A stretch of DNA of 64,000 bases from Tanytarsus gracilentus. Taxonomy: Eukaryota > Arthropoda > Insecta > Diptera > Chironomidae. Of this stretch, positions 9,101 through 17,600 are shown piece after piece. Made by a program: the position numbers and the translations under genes. Where the stretch lies: positions 1 to 64,000 of the forward strand of contig JAXRKN010000013.1 in the NCBI GenBank assembly GCA_038502055.1, written 5' to 3'. How positions within the stretch are numbered: position 1 is the stretch's first letter; every line of letters begins with the position of its first letter. The notes under the pieces were generated by a model. It did no database searches, was not told the origin of the DNA, and saw only the letters and a program-made list of their open reading frames with translations.

Positions 9101-11102
9101 ATTTTGGTTTAGGAGAAACGTTCGTCTTAAAAACTAATTTAGAATCTATTTTAACATATGCAAGTAATACTGGGTTCACTTTTAAAGTTTTAGAATCTAC
9201 ATATTTTTCTTCAAAAAGAACATCATTTAATTCAATAAATTTATCTTCATGTCTAATGAATGGAACTACCTGTTTCACATCTTCGTGAATCAAAAACTTT
9301 AACTCAAAAATATTATTTTCGCCCAAATTTAACTGAATTGGAATGTGGTTGAACAAATTTGAATAAAAAGTTTTGTTAATTTTAATGGCTTCTGAATTTA
9401 CGACATGAATTAAAATTATATCTTCCAATTTAAACTCTACTTTATCTGATTTTAAATTATTTGAACCACATTCCATGCAATTTTTCATTGCTTCAATTTC
9501 TTCTTTACTTAAAGATTCATACGAAAGCAACTGTTTTCTCAAAGTGTTATTAAAATCTTTATCAACATTTAAAACTTTAAAAAGTGCAAAAGTTTTTTGT
9601 GAAAACCCTACTTTACAATTATTACAATACAATTGCTTTCGAAATGAATAAAAATCGTGTTCTAAAAACTGTTCTAAAATGAACCCAGCATTAAATTTCA
9701 TATCTTTAAACGTATTAAAATCATCGCGATTTTCAGAAAAATTGGGAATTGTCTTTGGAAATTTTTGATTTATAAAAATAACCCATTCTGAAACTAAATA
9801 TTCCATTTCATCCCAAATATTTCTGTCTAAACAACCACATACAAACTTCAAAAATTCACAATTTTCTTGTTTTAACAATTCTTTAAACTTTAAATCAAGT
9901 TGGCAACTACCAAAAAATGCATGAAAAAGACTATTCAATGAGGACATTGATCTATATTCAAATATAACTTTTTTATCGTTTTGAATAAAAAAGTAATTTT
10001 GAAATATTAAAAGATTCTTGTGAATTTCATCATTTTGACCGCTTTGCTTATCTTTTTCCACTTCCTTCTCTACTCTAATTTTATAATTATCATTATCTTT
10101 ATCTTTCTTTTCGTTAACTTGATTTGAATTCTTACTATTATTAATGGGTATATAATTAGGCTTTTCGCCTTTAGCCGGGACTATAAAATTTAACAAATCA
10201 GAAACGGAATTTGGATCGTAATCTTTAAATGCATCATTATTAATTTGAATGCCATATCTTTGATAAAGGGGTGTTTGCAAGAGAAAATGTAATATATCAA
10301 AAACTTTTTTTACACTTATGGTGTCAAATAAAAAAGAACTGGCATGATTCAATTTACGTTTAAAATCTAATTGAACAACTGAAGTTTCGTTAAATCGTAA
10401 GGGAAGTAAAGTAAGAACGTGCGAAATATCGGGAACTATATTAACAACCGCGCCCTTAATAAATAACTGAGGATTTAATTGGAAAGGAGTTCGAGACATG
10501 ATTTGCATAAATGGAATAACTGGAGTTACTAAAAGAGCTTCTAAATCAGTTGCACGTGTAAGTATTTCCGGCCGATTATAATATTCGGGCCTTCGTACTC
10601 CACATTGGGGATTCAACAAGGGAATTTTACCGTTAATTAAATTTTTTGAACAAGTTGAGCAAATCATGCCTGAATCTATTCCAACAATCTTTTCTTTAAA
10701 CTCTTTTATATTTTTAATCACGTAAGATTGAAACTTTAACCCCGAAGGACTATCTTCTTTTTTACTGTACTTGGCTTTCTTATTATACTTAATATGGTAA
10801 GAATTCAAATCAAATTTACTTGGATTATTTTTAAAAAATAATCCTTCGCAACAACAACAAACAATTTCCGGAACTTCCCGAAGTTCCTCAATAAATTTAA
10901 GCAAAACTTTTGCTTTCTTAATATCTAATTCGCAATTAACATTATCATTATTATTTAAAACCGCATTAATATCTTTAGAATGTGCTTTTCTAAAACTCAT
11001 TTGAACATTTAAATTAACATCTTTCACTTCTTTACGAATTTCAGACTTATGAACTTTAATTTTATCTTTAAGCAATTTTTTGGAATCAAATTTCTTTTTC
11101 AT
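6096..11102 (-). CDS. Helentron Rep/helicase ORF (N-terminal two-thirds of the transposase)
   Basis: This 1668-residue ORF encodes the rolling-circle replication initiator and the first half of the helicase. Residues about 145-320 resemble DUF6570 (CSTC at 148-151, GKIPLL). Residues about 375-650 form USP-like module 1. An acidic linker follows. The Helitron-like region has VAPGQG, then Rep motif 1 (SFFFTL, Thr914), the HUH motif as HYH (His1005, His1007) and the two catalytic tyrosines in HYLFKYCLK (Tyr1191, Tyr1195). The PIF1-like helicase has Walker A GKAGVGKT (1548-1555), CAPTGIAA, and Walker B DEYSM (Asp1638). The frame ends SFWG-stop inside a T5G5 run. Dropping one T rejoins the next ORF at SFGG, exactly where motif III is expected. 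The ATG at 11102 is internal, because the frame is open upstream into the repeat ORF. Confidence 0.85.
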   Translation of the reverse strand: MKKKFDSKKLLKDKIKVHKSEIRKEVKDVNLNVQMSFRKAHSKDINAVLNNNDNVNCELDIKKAKVLLKFIEELREVPEIVCCCCEGLFFKNNPSKFDLNSYHIKYNKKAKYSKKEDSPSGLKFQSYVIKNIKEFKEKIVGIDSGMICSTCSKNLINGKIPLLNPQCGVRRPEYYNRPEILTRATDLEALLVTPVIPFMQIMSRTPFQLNPQLFIKGAVVNIVPDISHVLTLLPLRFNETSVVQLDFKRKLNHASSFLFDTISVKKVFDILHFLLQTPLYQRYGIQINNDAFKDYDPNSVSDLLNFIVPAKGEKPNYIPINNSKNSNQVNEKKDKDNDNYKIRVEKEVEKDKQSGQNDEIHKNLLIFQNYFFIQNDKKVIFEYRSMSSLNSLFHAFFGSCQLDLKFKELLKQENCEFLKFVCGCLDRNIWDEMEYLVSEWVIFINQKFPKTIPNFSENRDDFNTFKDMKFNAGFILEQFLEHDFYSFRKQLYCNNCKVGFSQKTFALFKVLNVDKDFNNTLRKQLLSYESLSKEEIEAMKNCMECGSNNLKSDKVEFKLEDIILIHVVNSEAIKINKTFYSNLFNHIPIQLNLGENNIFELKFLIHEDVKQVVPFIRHEDKFIELNDVLFEEKYVDSKTLKVNPVLLAYVKIDSKLVFKTNVSPKPKLDEIDASDFDLEDYEIKEIKDIHNLLENLPELLPEDFLDSLNEERDEDEILSDEELENPEKNEHILVFPNVTQERIQNYVKNHNPDIKQAFNDVLVVAPGQGLKPEPACKFLDYDAICFPKAYCGYPQEYDGIHYSCRFISYTRAIRNEINHWDRSRFGPREILFKFKEKVKRDLGSAITTALRKTKAENLTKKDIKNPEKIGHLISKNIAYKILPQVRTSNEYLLKKEHRAKQMIRQFGLCSFFFTLSISEANAPEFLKQAYKNIFHKDISLVEASNLSQDIKSQLVRDDPVLATEFINHRSKAFLNFVKNPNGLFGKNYVDHFMCRSEIQMRGSIHYHYVLWCKDAPVLIPYPKTLDIKEENETRVIDFLDQFVSTKFLENNPNMKFQIHRHTHSCYKNKSKKCRFHFPRYVAHRTMILYPHKDPKFITKERLAILVKIKEKMNYYKKNNVLESFDKMLSDLNLSMTEYYDCIRCEVFKILIIYKRETNAVMVNNYNPILLDSLENNHDLQFIIDAYAAIHYLFKYCLKVDEGVNFLIEKAIEECRNGNKTVQETFKSVANVFHNTSCISVQQAVQEIKGYSIVCFSEDEKFINTNLPQDRSYLIKPDEELDLLEDDSKDIYVKGFIQEYAQRPKELEKLTLADFAAWYFKTKKSKKKNFNCDNNEESSGDENDEQELENDKIASLSELYSKRSRPKVIRFVNYKQEFDPNNYYREKVMLYLPWRDEERDLLNFAKVRETFEKNKDEIFNKYAEYNVITEECLEALKERVLSNLSFEKQEEIQNFLDEGLSDNDEIDIYEELGIANGEKKSKKKISKDKDKGKSVYALKQPPLINRVNLWERICGLNEKQQEIVFHIFHLISTKQETDCDKGTKIILQGKAGVGKTFVINVINELVNDYFNRIEGTDFKSNKTLLCAPTGIAAFLINGLTIHSAFAIDTRFRKHIVKLSDDLIGLMRKEHKDVKVIIADEYSMISRNLRINMDKRCREIYGINNKSFWG
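9150..9990 (-). other. USP-like module 1 (Cys and His both replaced)
   Basis: This covers residues about 372-651 of the Rep ORF. It is aligned with the other modules by YRSMSSLNSLF (Ser387 at the nucleophile position), the pairs CNNC and CMEC, FELKFLIH, FIELND and the closing NPVLLAYVK. The His position reads Val, so the module looks catalytically dead. Its place before the Rep domain, with the others after the nuclease, suggests separate duplication and insertion of a protease-like unit. Confidence 0.45.
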
Positions 11103-11110
11103 TATTCGAG

Positions 11111-12271
11111 TTACTCTAATATTTTCATTTTTAGCAAAATTTGGGTCTGTTTCTTTTTTTTTGTTAAATAATCAAGACTTGAATTAATTTTTTGGACCCT
11201 ATGCTCTAAATCATTATCGTACTTTACTTTCATAAGATTAGCTAATCTTAAATTTTCATTAATTTCAAAATTTGGGTCTGTTTCTTTCTTTTTTGTTAAA
11301 TAATCAAGACTTGAATTAATTTTTTCGACCCTATGCTCTAAATCATTATCGTACTTTACTTTCATAAGATTAGCTAATCTTAAATTTTCATTAATTTCAA
11401 AATTTGGGTCTGTTTCTTTCTTTTTTGTTAAATAATCAAGACTTGAATTAATTTTTTCGACCCTATGCTCTAAATCATTATCGTACTTTACTTTCATAAG
11501 ATTAGCTAATCTTAAATTTTCATTAATTTCAAAATTTGGGTCTGTTTCTTTCTTTTTTGTTAAATAATCAAGACTTGAATTAATTTTTTCGACCCTATGC
11601 TCTAAATCATTATCGTACTTTACTTTCATAAGATTAGCTAATCTTAAATTTTCATTAATTTCAAAATTTGGGTCTGTTTCTTTCTTTTTTGTTAAATAAT
11701 CAAGACTTGAATTAATTTTTTGAACCCTATGCTCTAAATCATTATCGTACTTTACTTTTTTAAGATTAGCTAATCTTAATTTTTCTTTAATTTCAAAATC
11801 TGGGTCTGTTTCTTTCTTTTTTGTTAAATAATCAAGACTTGAATTAATTTTTTCGACCCTATGCTCTAAATCATTATCGTACTTTACTTTCATAAGATTA
11901 GCTAATCTTAAATTTTCATTAATTTCAAAATTTGGGTCTGTTTCTTTCTTTTTTGTTAAATAATCAAGACTTGAATTAATTTTTTCGACCCTATGCTCTA
12001 GATCATTATCGTACTTTACTTTCATAAGATTAGCTAATCTTAAATTTTCATTAGTATCAAAATCTGGGTCTTTTTCTTTTTTCTCAATCTTATATCTACG
12101 ATTACAATTAAGCTTTTGAGTTTTAAAATCTGAATCATTATTATATTTATCTTTCTGAAATCTAGCGGACTTTACTCTATTTTCTTCTAAAACATCAACA
12201 TGTTCTCGATGAACTTTCATGAACTTTTTTTTAACTAAATTTTTAGTGCGAAAAGATTTTTTTCGCTTCAT
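11111..12271 (-). CDS. Helentron N-terminal ORF with seven 44-residue repeats
   Basis: This 386-residue lysine-rich ORF starts MKRKKSFRTKNLVKKK and then repeats a 44-residue unit (NENLRLANLMKVKYDNDLE, HRVEKINSSLDYLTKKK, ETDPNFEI). The DNA period is exactly 132 bp at 11274, 11406, 11538, 11670, 11802, 11934 and 12066. The last unit (11143-11273) is 131 bp. The missing base lies in the A-run near 11155. If one base is restored, the frame reads through ETDPNFAKNENIRVTRI straight into the ATG of the Rep ORF. I therefore regard this as the true N-terminus of the transposase. Short charged repeats at the N-terminus are common in animal Helitron proteins; their role, probably DNA binding, is unproven. 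Confidence 0.75.
   Translation of the reverse strand: MKRKKSFRTKNLVKKKFMKVHREHVDVLEENRVKSARFQKDKYNNDSDFKTQKLNCNRRYKIEKKEKDPDFDTNENLRLANLMKVKYDNDLEHRVEKINSSLDYLTKKKETDPNFEINENLRLANLMKVKYDNDLEHRVEKINSSLDYLTKKKETDPDFEIKEKLRLANLKKVKYDNDLEHRVQKINSSLDYLTKKKETDPNFEINENLRLANLMKVKYDNDLEHRVEKINSSLDYLTKKKETDPNFEINENLRLANLMKVKYDNDLEHRVEKINSSLDYLTKKKETDPNFEINENLRLANLMKVKYDNDLEHRVEKINSSLDYLTKKKETDPNFEINENLRLANLMKVKYDNDLEHRVQKINSSLDYLTKKKKQTQILLKMKILE
11143..12066 (-). repeat. 132-bp coding tandem repeat, seven copies
   Basis: The units are nearly identical and in frame (44 codons). The copy at about 11670-11801 differs most (Leu-Lys-Lys in place of Leu-Met-Lys, Gln in place of Glu). The near identity implies recent expansion or homogenisation. 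Confidence 0.9.
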
Positions 12272-12379
12272 AACTTTTACTTTACTTTTTCACCAGATTT
12301 TGATATTAAAGAGTCTAAACTAACTTAATAACTATGAAAATCACTCACCACGTTTATGATACTGTATGGGTTGCTCTCT

Positions 12380-12475
12380 TCGTCGTCCTCGTCTCTCACT
12401 CTCGTCGTCGTCGTCTCTCACTCTCGTCGTCGTCGTCTCTCACTCTCGTCGTCGTCGTCTCTCACTCTCGTCTTC
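12380..12475. repeat. 22-bp minisatellite (tctctcactctcgtcgtcgt type)
   Basis: Four to five copies of a 22-bp unit combining (cgt)n and ctctcactct start just upstream (on the minus strand) of the transposase start at 12271. Small ORFs across it are products of the repeat and not genes. Confidence 0.8.
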
Positions 12476-12541
12476 TTGTCTTTCTGGTCGCACTGGCTCA
12501 AAATTCTATGTTCTGAAATAAAAAAGAAATATTATTATTGA

Positions 12542-13237
12542 AATAAAAAAAGCTTAAAAACTTTAACTCAGGTAAAAAAGTTTTTGCTATTATAATTATT
12601 GTAAGTTAACGCTTACCTTCACTTTGTGAATTACACCACTTTTTATTTGGTTTTGACAAAAACCTTTTTGAATTCAACACTAACACAATTAACTTTCAAT
12701 AGATTTAAAATAAAAACCTTCCAAAAATCAACAGGTACAATTTTTCAACTGTTCACTGCTTGAATGTTAGACTTGAACTGATTTTTGTTTTGAATGATGA
12801 AATAATCTTTAACACAATAATCTTCAACACAATAATCTTTAACACAATATCAAAACAAAATCTTCGTATGTTTTTAAAAGTTTACAGGTAGTAAATTAGG
12901 TACAAGTACTTCAAAAAACTTATCAACGATTTATGAGAAACTTAAAATTACGATAATTATCATGTCATTCAACTAAATAAAATAAAATTTTAATATCATT
13001 TGTAACTGTTTTAAAATTAATTACACTTGCTTAAGAGCAATATTTTTTTAATTTAACAGGGAGCGATAATTTTGTTAAAAAATGATGTATGAACATCTTT
13101 AAACTCGAGATTGAAGTCTTTCCATGATCAGAAGAGGCAAAAATCTTGATACCTGCATTGTTTTCTAAAAATTTTAACGATATAAAAAAATAAACTCTTT
13201 GATAATAAAAAGTTTTATCTTTTTGTTCATAACCAAT
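12542..13237. other. AT-rich Helentron 5' flank, no gene seen
   Basis: I find no open frame of coding character here. The sequence contains several scattered caggta/acaggtag motifs (for example 12890-12912) resembling blocks in the candidate termini, and a triplicated ataatctttaacacaa-like stretch at about 12803-12850. It is probably the untranslated leader and promoter side of the element. Confidence 0.4.
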
Positions 13238-13335
13238 TTTTGTTTATACCTTTTAAATAATTAGGTATTTTCAGGTAAATTTAATGTTTTGAAACTTTTA
13301 AAACATTAAACACCTGATAAATATCAATTTTTATG
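13238..13335. repeat. Candidate second Helentron end
   Basis: The sequence is related in order and orientation to 600-702 (TTTTTGTTTATACC, TCAGGTAAATTTAATGTT, CACCTGATAAATAT). It lies about 970 bp beyond the transposase start, on the side opposite the other copy. The tandem array begins about 40 bp further on. Confidence 0.35.
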
Positions 13336-13375
13336 AATTAAAGCATGGTTTTTTGAAGTAATATTTAAACTCTAG

Positions 13376-14190
13376 TAGCAGTCCTGGCCGGAAATTCCTC
13401 AAAAATCATCGATGCCAATCGATTCCTGGCCCAATCACAAGTTCAACGGCATACATGAAGTCATAGTTCTGAAAAATGGACATTAGTGGCACTCCAGGCC
13501 GGCCATGATGGACACTCCTCAAAAATTATCAATGCCAATCGATTCCTGGTCAAATTACGAGTTCAACGATACCCATGAAGCCATAGTTCTGAAAAATGGA
13601 CATTAGTGGCACTCCAGGCCGGCCATGATGGACACTCCTCAAAAATCATCAATGTCAATCGATTCCTGATGCAATGACGAGTTCAACGATACCCATGAAG
13701 CCATATATCTGAAAAATGGACATTAGTGGCACTCCTGGCCGTCCATGATGGACACTCCTCAAAAATCATCAATGTCAATCGATTCCTGATGCAATGACGA
13801 GTTCAACGATACCCATGAAGCCATAGTTCTGAAAAATGGACATTAGTGGCACTCCTGGCCGTCCATGATGGACACTCCTCAAAAATCATCAATGTCAATC
13901 GATTCCTGATGCAATGACGAGTTCAACGACACCCATGAAGCCATATATCTGAAAAATGGACATTAGTGGCAATCCAGGCCGGCCATGATGGACACTCCTC
14001 AAAAATCATCAATGCCAATCGATTCCTGGTCAAATTACGAGTTCAACGATACCCATGAAGCCATAGTTCTGAAAAATGGACATTAGTGGCACTCCTGGCC
14101 GGCCATGATGGACACTCCTCAAAAATCATCAATGCCATTCGATTCCTAATGCAATTACGAGTTCAACGATACCCATGAAGCCATATAAGA
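13376..14190 (+). repeat. 120-bp tandem array, about seven units, one ClaI site per unit
   Basis: The period is exactly 120 bp from 13487 to 14087 with no indels. Each unit carries actcc-t/a-ggccgg-ccatgatgg, cctcaaaaatcatcaatg, an ATCGAT site, gacgagttcaacgatacc and gaaaaatggacattagtgg. Units differ at a few positions only, which indicates homogenisation. Copies of the same family are at 48842-49340 and, inverted, at 59740-60370. Unit length and the ClaI site recall the Cla repeats of Chironomus. That link is from memory of the literature and I have not compared sequences. Confidence 0.85.
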
Positions 14191-14640
14191 GAAAATTTGT
14201 ATGAAAAAGGACATTTTTGCACTCAGGGACGGTCCTTGAAGGGTCATACCTCAAAACTAAATACTTCTTGCACAACTAGAGCCAAAACCCGATCTTTAGC
14301 CACAAACCCGAGTCAAATCCGACCAGCCGTTCTTGAGATATGCCGCCCACTAAGATCGTAAGAAAGTAAGAAAGTGAGAAAGTAAGAAAGTAAGAAAGTA
14401 AGAAAGTAAGAAAGTAAGATGACCTAAATGGCTCTAACTCCTCGTAGGATCAACCGATTTCAAATCTGTTTTCGCCAGTTTGTAGGGTTTGACTAGGCCT
14501 ATCATTTAAGTATAGGTTTTGGTATTGCACAATGTAATGTCTTGGCACTAGGGGTCGAAAACTGGTTTTGGAAAAATCCAAAATTAATATATAGCGGAGC
14601 TATAATATTGTAGTTCTTAGTAAAAGCTACTCGAAACCGA
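14191..14640 (+). mobile_element. Non-repeat tail of the tandem-array element, with (agaaagta)n
   Basis: This runs from the last array unit through ggacggtccttgaagggtcat, an 8-bp microsatellite at about 14357-14421, then cctaaatggctctaactcc, tgactaggcctat and a GCGGAGCTA motif at 14594-14602. The same order, reverse-complemented, precedes the array at 59345-59740. Array plus tail therefore behaves as one dispersed composite element. Its head section is missing at this locus. It resembles non-autonomous Helentron-derived elements, which often carry internal tandem repeats and subterminal inverted motifs. Confidence 0.6.
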
Positions 14641-17600
14641 AAACAGATTGAAAAAATATTCATTTTTGAGGTAGTTATGGCCCCTCAAAGGTGTAAAATT
14701 TAAGGTACCTCTAGAGGGGCACTGGTTGGTCAAAAAAAATTTTAGCTATTTTTCCCGAGTTCCTGGGACCAAAATCTATAAGAAAAGTTAACTTTCAGAA
14801 TTTTGGCCAAAATTTCATTTTTTCCGAACACTGTGCGGCAGGTGAATCTGTTCACGTGCCCGTCATATTTGAATTAAAAGAATTTTCTTCACCTTTCTCA
14901 AAATTCATCACCTTTTGGAATTTATTACTTTTTGAGTGATGTACAAGAAAATACATAAATGTCAAGGATGCGATGCCAATGGCAGCAACAAATGTTTAAA
15001 GCAATCTAATAAAAGTTTTAAGGGAAATATTAATCATGGAGTAAATTGACAGTGAACAGGTGGTCTTTTTTAAAAACAAAAATGCTAATTTTTTTGGGAA
15101 ATACTTGACTTTTCGTAGAAAATACAAAAATCCGGTCAGCTAAAGAATGTTTGTAGTGGACGCTATTTTTATGACTGCATGAGTTAAAATCCTTGCTGAA
15201 AATTTTGTTAAAATATTTTACTGAATTTGATTTTAAAATTCCTTTTACATTAGCTTCAAAATTTTTCTTATTATTTTAAATAAAATCCTTCTTAAGTGAA
15301 CCATGCAATTCAAATTTTTACAACTTCCACTCAAACCTCCTTGAGTTCATTACAAAATTTTTCCGCTTGACATGAAATGAGGCACTTGTCTCGCTCCGTA
15401 AAATTTATTCGGAAAGTTTTTCTCTCATAATATGCAACAGAATAATGCTCTCGTAATGCATTACAATGAAAGCAGAATACTTCCGGTGCATTTTTAAGAT
15501 TACTTCTCGACTTATTTCAAGAGTTTTTTTTTCATCAAATGAATTTTATTCGTATTTCAGTGAAATAATTTCATCAACAACTCTCAATGTTGTTCAATGT
15601 TCGTAGAGCGTACAAATGAAAATTCTTTTCATTAGCTACATCAATAGAGAACTTCCTATTGAAAAAATAAACAGTTGAGAGGGAAAATATTTTTTGTGAC
15701 ACCTGCACGATGACAATCAAACCTCTTCCTATCTTTTGTTCGACACATTGTCACAAAAAGGCGCAAATAATGTGTGTGTGTGTATGTGACGACAGTGAAA
15801 GCACGCACTGAAAACATTGAAGTATTACGACGCAGTTGGAATAAATGTAAAAAAGTTTAACGATACTAATTTTTCTGAATATTTAAAGCCTATAATTTCT
15901 ATTATATATATATAAGTAAAAAAATACCTTAGACACTCAAAAACCATAAAAAATCACCTCTGGTGGTGCATTTTCATGAATAAGCTCTAAAACCTATTTT
16001 CCAGCAACCTCTTTAACAACTTCATAGAAATTCATGAAAAGAACCTTAATTTCAATTATTGTGAATTCACACACATCCAGATGTACATGAGGATACGAAG
16101 ACAGGAAGTAAAGCGGGACAGAAAGAAATTCAATTCAAGTTTTATCAATTGCAATTTGTGATTTCTTTTTACGTAGATTCTAAGTTAAATTGGAATCTTC
16201 AGCAGTATTTTTGAGTCGTCAGAAAAGTTTTCACCCACATTGAAAAATTTAAACAGAGTAAATAATTTTTGAAAACTATTCTTGGTTTAAAATTTTAAAG
16301 GTCAATAAAATTGTTATTAATTGTTTTAAGCTTAATTTAAAAGAGATTTGAATTAATTAATTAAACCTAGTTTTACTTCCTCTTATTTCAATTTTATGAC
16401 AAAATATTTTTTTCAATTTATTTTTAATTTTTAATGAAATTTATCTTCATTCCTCTATGAACCTAAACACAAACCACAAAATCGTTCAATAAACCAGAAA
16501 GTCAAACTTCTCGATTTTGTAAAATGTCGGCTTCAAATATCAAAATGATTCAATTTACGAGACAGATTTTTGTTAAATAAACAATTTGTATCCATGCTTC
16601 GAGTGGAAACGATAATTTTTTCTCAATCATCAGTGAATTCTGTCGCATCACACAACAAACGACATCATTCAATGTAGAAAAAGTTGCGAGCATAGCAAGT
16701 CGAAAGGAAAGCGCCACAGATCCATCATGTTTGATGCTAAAGACGCCTGAGATTACCTTCGAATCACCCCATGAATGTAATACTGTGTCATTCTTGTACG
16801 CCCTCTTTCACAAAAATAACGGCAATGTGTGCGAGAAGAAAAATAAATTAAATTAAGAAGCATTTTTGGTGAACAAATCGAGCATTTTGTAATCAATAAA
16901 ACGATGAGAATCCACTTGATGTATTACTTGCTCACTCATTCTATTGAAAAAAAAAATCTCAAAAAATTGCTGGGGTTGAGCAACGATGGATGGGTTCTTT
17001 TTTTAAATGGAGGCTGAAAAGCGCACAGTCATAACATTTCATTCATATCTGCCTCGTATGACATATTTGCGAGAGTAAACTTGTACATTGACACAATCGA
17101 TGGAATTTAATTCGGATTTCATTCGGTAACAGACACGTTTATGTGTATAACACACTTTTGTCTCACTTTTCCGAGCCTTCAGACGAATAATGTGAATAAT
17201 ACTGAATTTTTAAATTTGAATTTTATCAAGGAATGAACACTCAAAAAATGTGATATTAAATTTAAAGCTTCTAAAACTTCAAAAGAATCGTTGAAAACTT
17301 CAAATTTAATTTTTTCCACACATTAACCTTGAGAAAGTCACAACTATCCTCAATTTTATGAAATGCCTAGAATAATGATGAGAGAGCAGGAAATAGATGA
17401 AAAACGAAATGATGATCTTTGTTCCTTTTTGTCTTTTCTTTTCATTTTTTTTGTGCTCGAATATTTCTTCAACACATTTCCGCTCATTTTCCCATTATAT
17501 CTGAAAAGAAGGAAAAGTGAAAAACATTGAACGAGAAAAGAAAAAATCTCAAAAACAAATGTTCAGTAATCATGGTTATTTAGCAAATGAATTCAGTTAG

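Larger units (their letters stand above)
600..13335 (-). mobile_element. Helentron (Helitron2-type) rolling-circle transposon, near full length
   Basis: A minus-strand coding block of about 11 kb carries the Helentron set: Helitron Rep with HUH and two tyrosines, a PIF1-family helicase, and a C-terminal endonuclease/exonuclease/phosphatase domain. The last of these distinguishes Helentrons from canonical Helitrons. The boundaries are tentative. I place them at two similar, self-complementary 100-bp sequences (600-702 and 13238-13335) that flank the coding block in the same orientation. A 9-bp hairpin at 841-864 lies downstream of the coding end, where Helentrons usually have a terminal stem-loop. 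The element carries three single-base frame breaks plus stops in the last module, so this copy is unlikely to make the full protein as written. The type is secure; the exact ends are not. Confidence 0.8.

Noticed and set aside
9150..9990. OTU protease domain, as known in some Helentrons
   Set aside because: The order Cys-box, two Cys pairs, then ELK-x-H box with late His fits USP-like enzymes better. I see no OTU D-G-N/D-C motif.
12334..12541. Two overlapping Ser/Arg-rich ORFs
   Set aside because: Translations of the 22-bp minisatellite.
13376..14190. CRISPR-like array
   Set aside because: The repeats are contiguous 120-bp units without spacers, in a eukaryotic genome.
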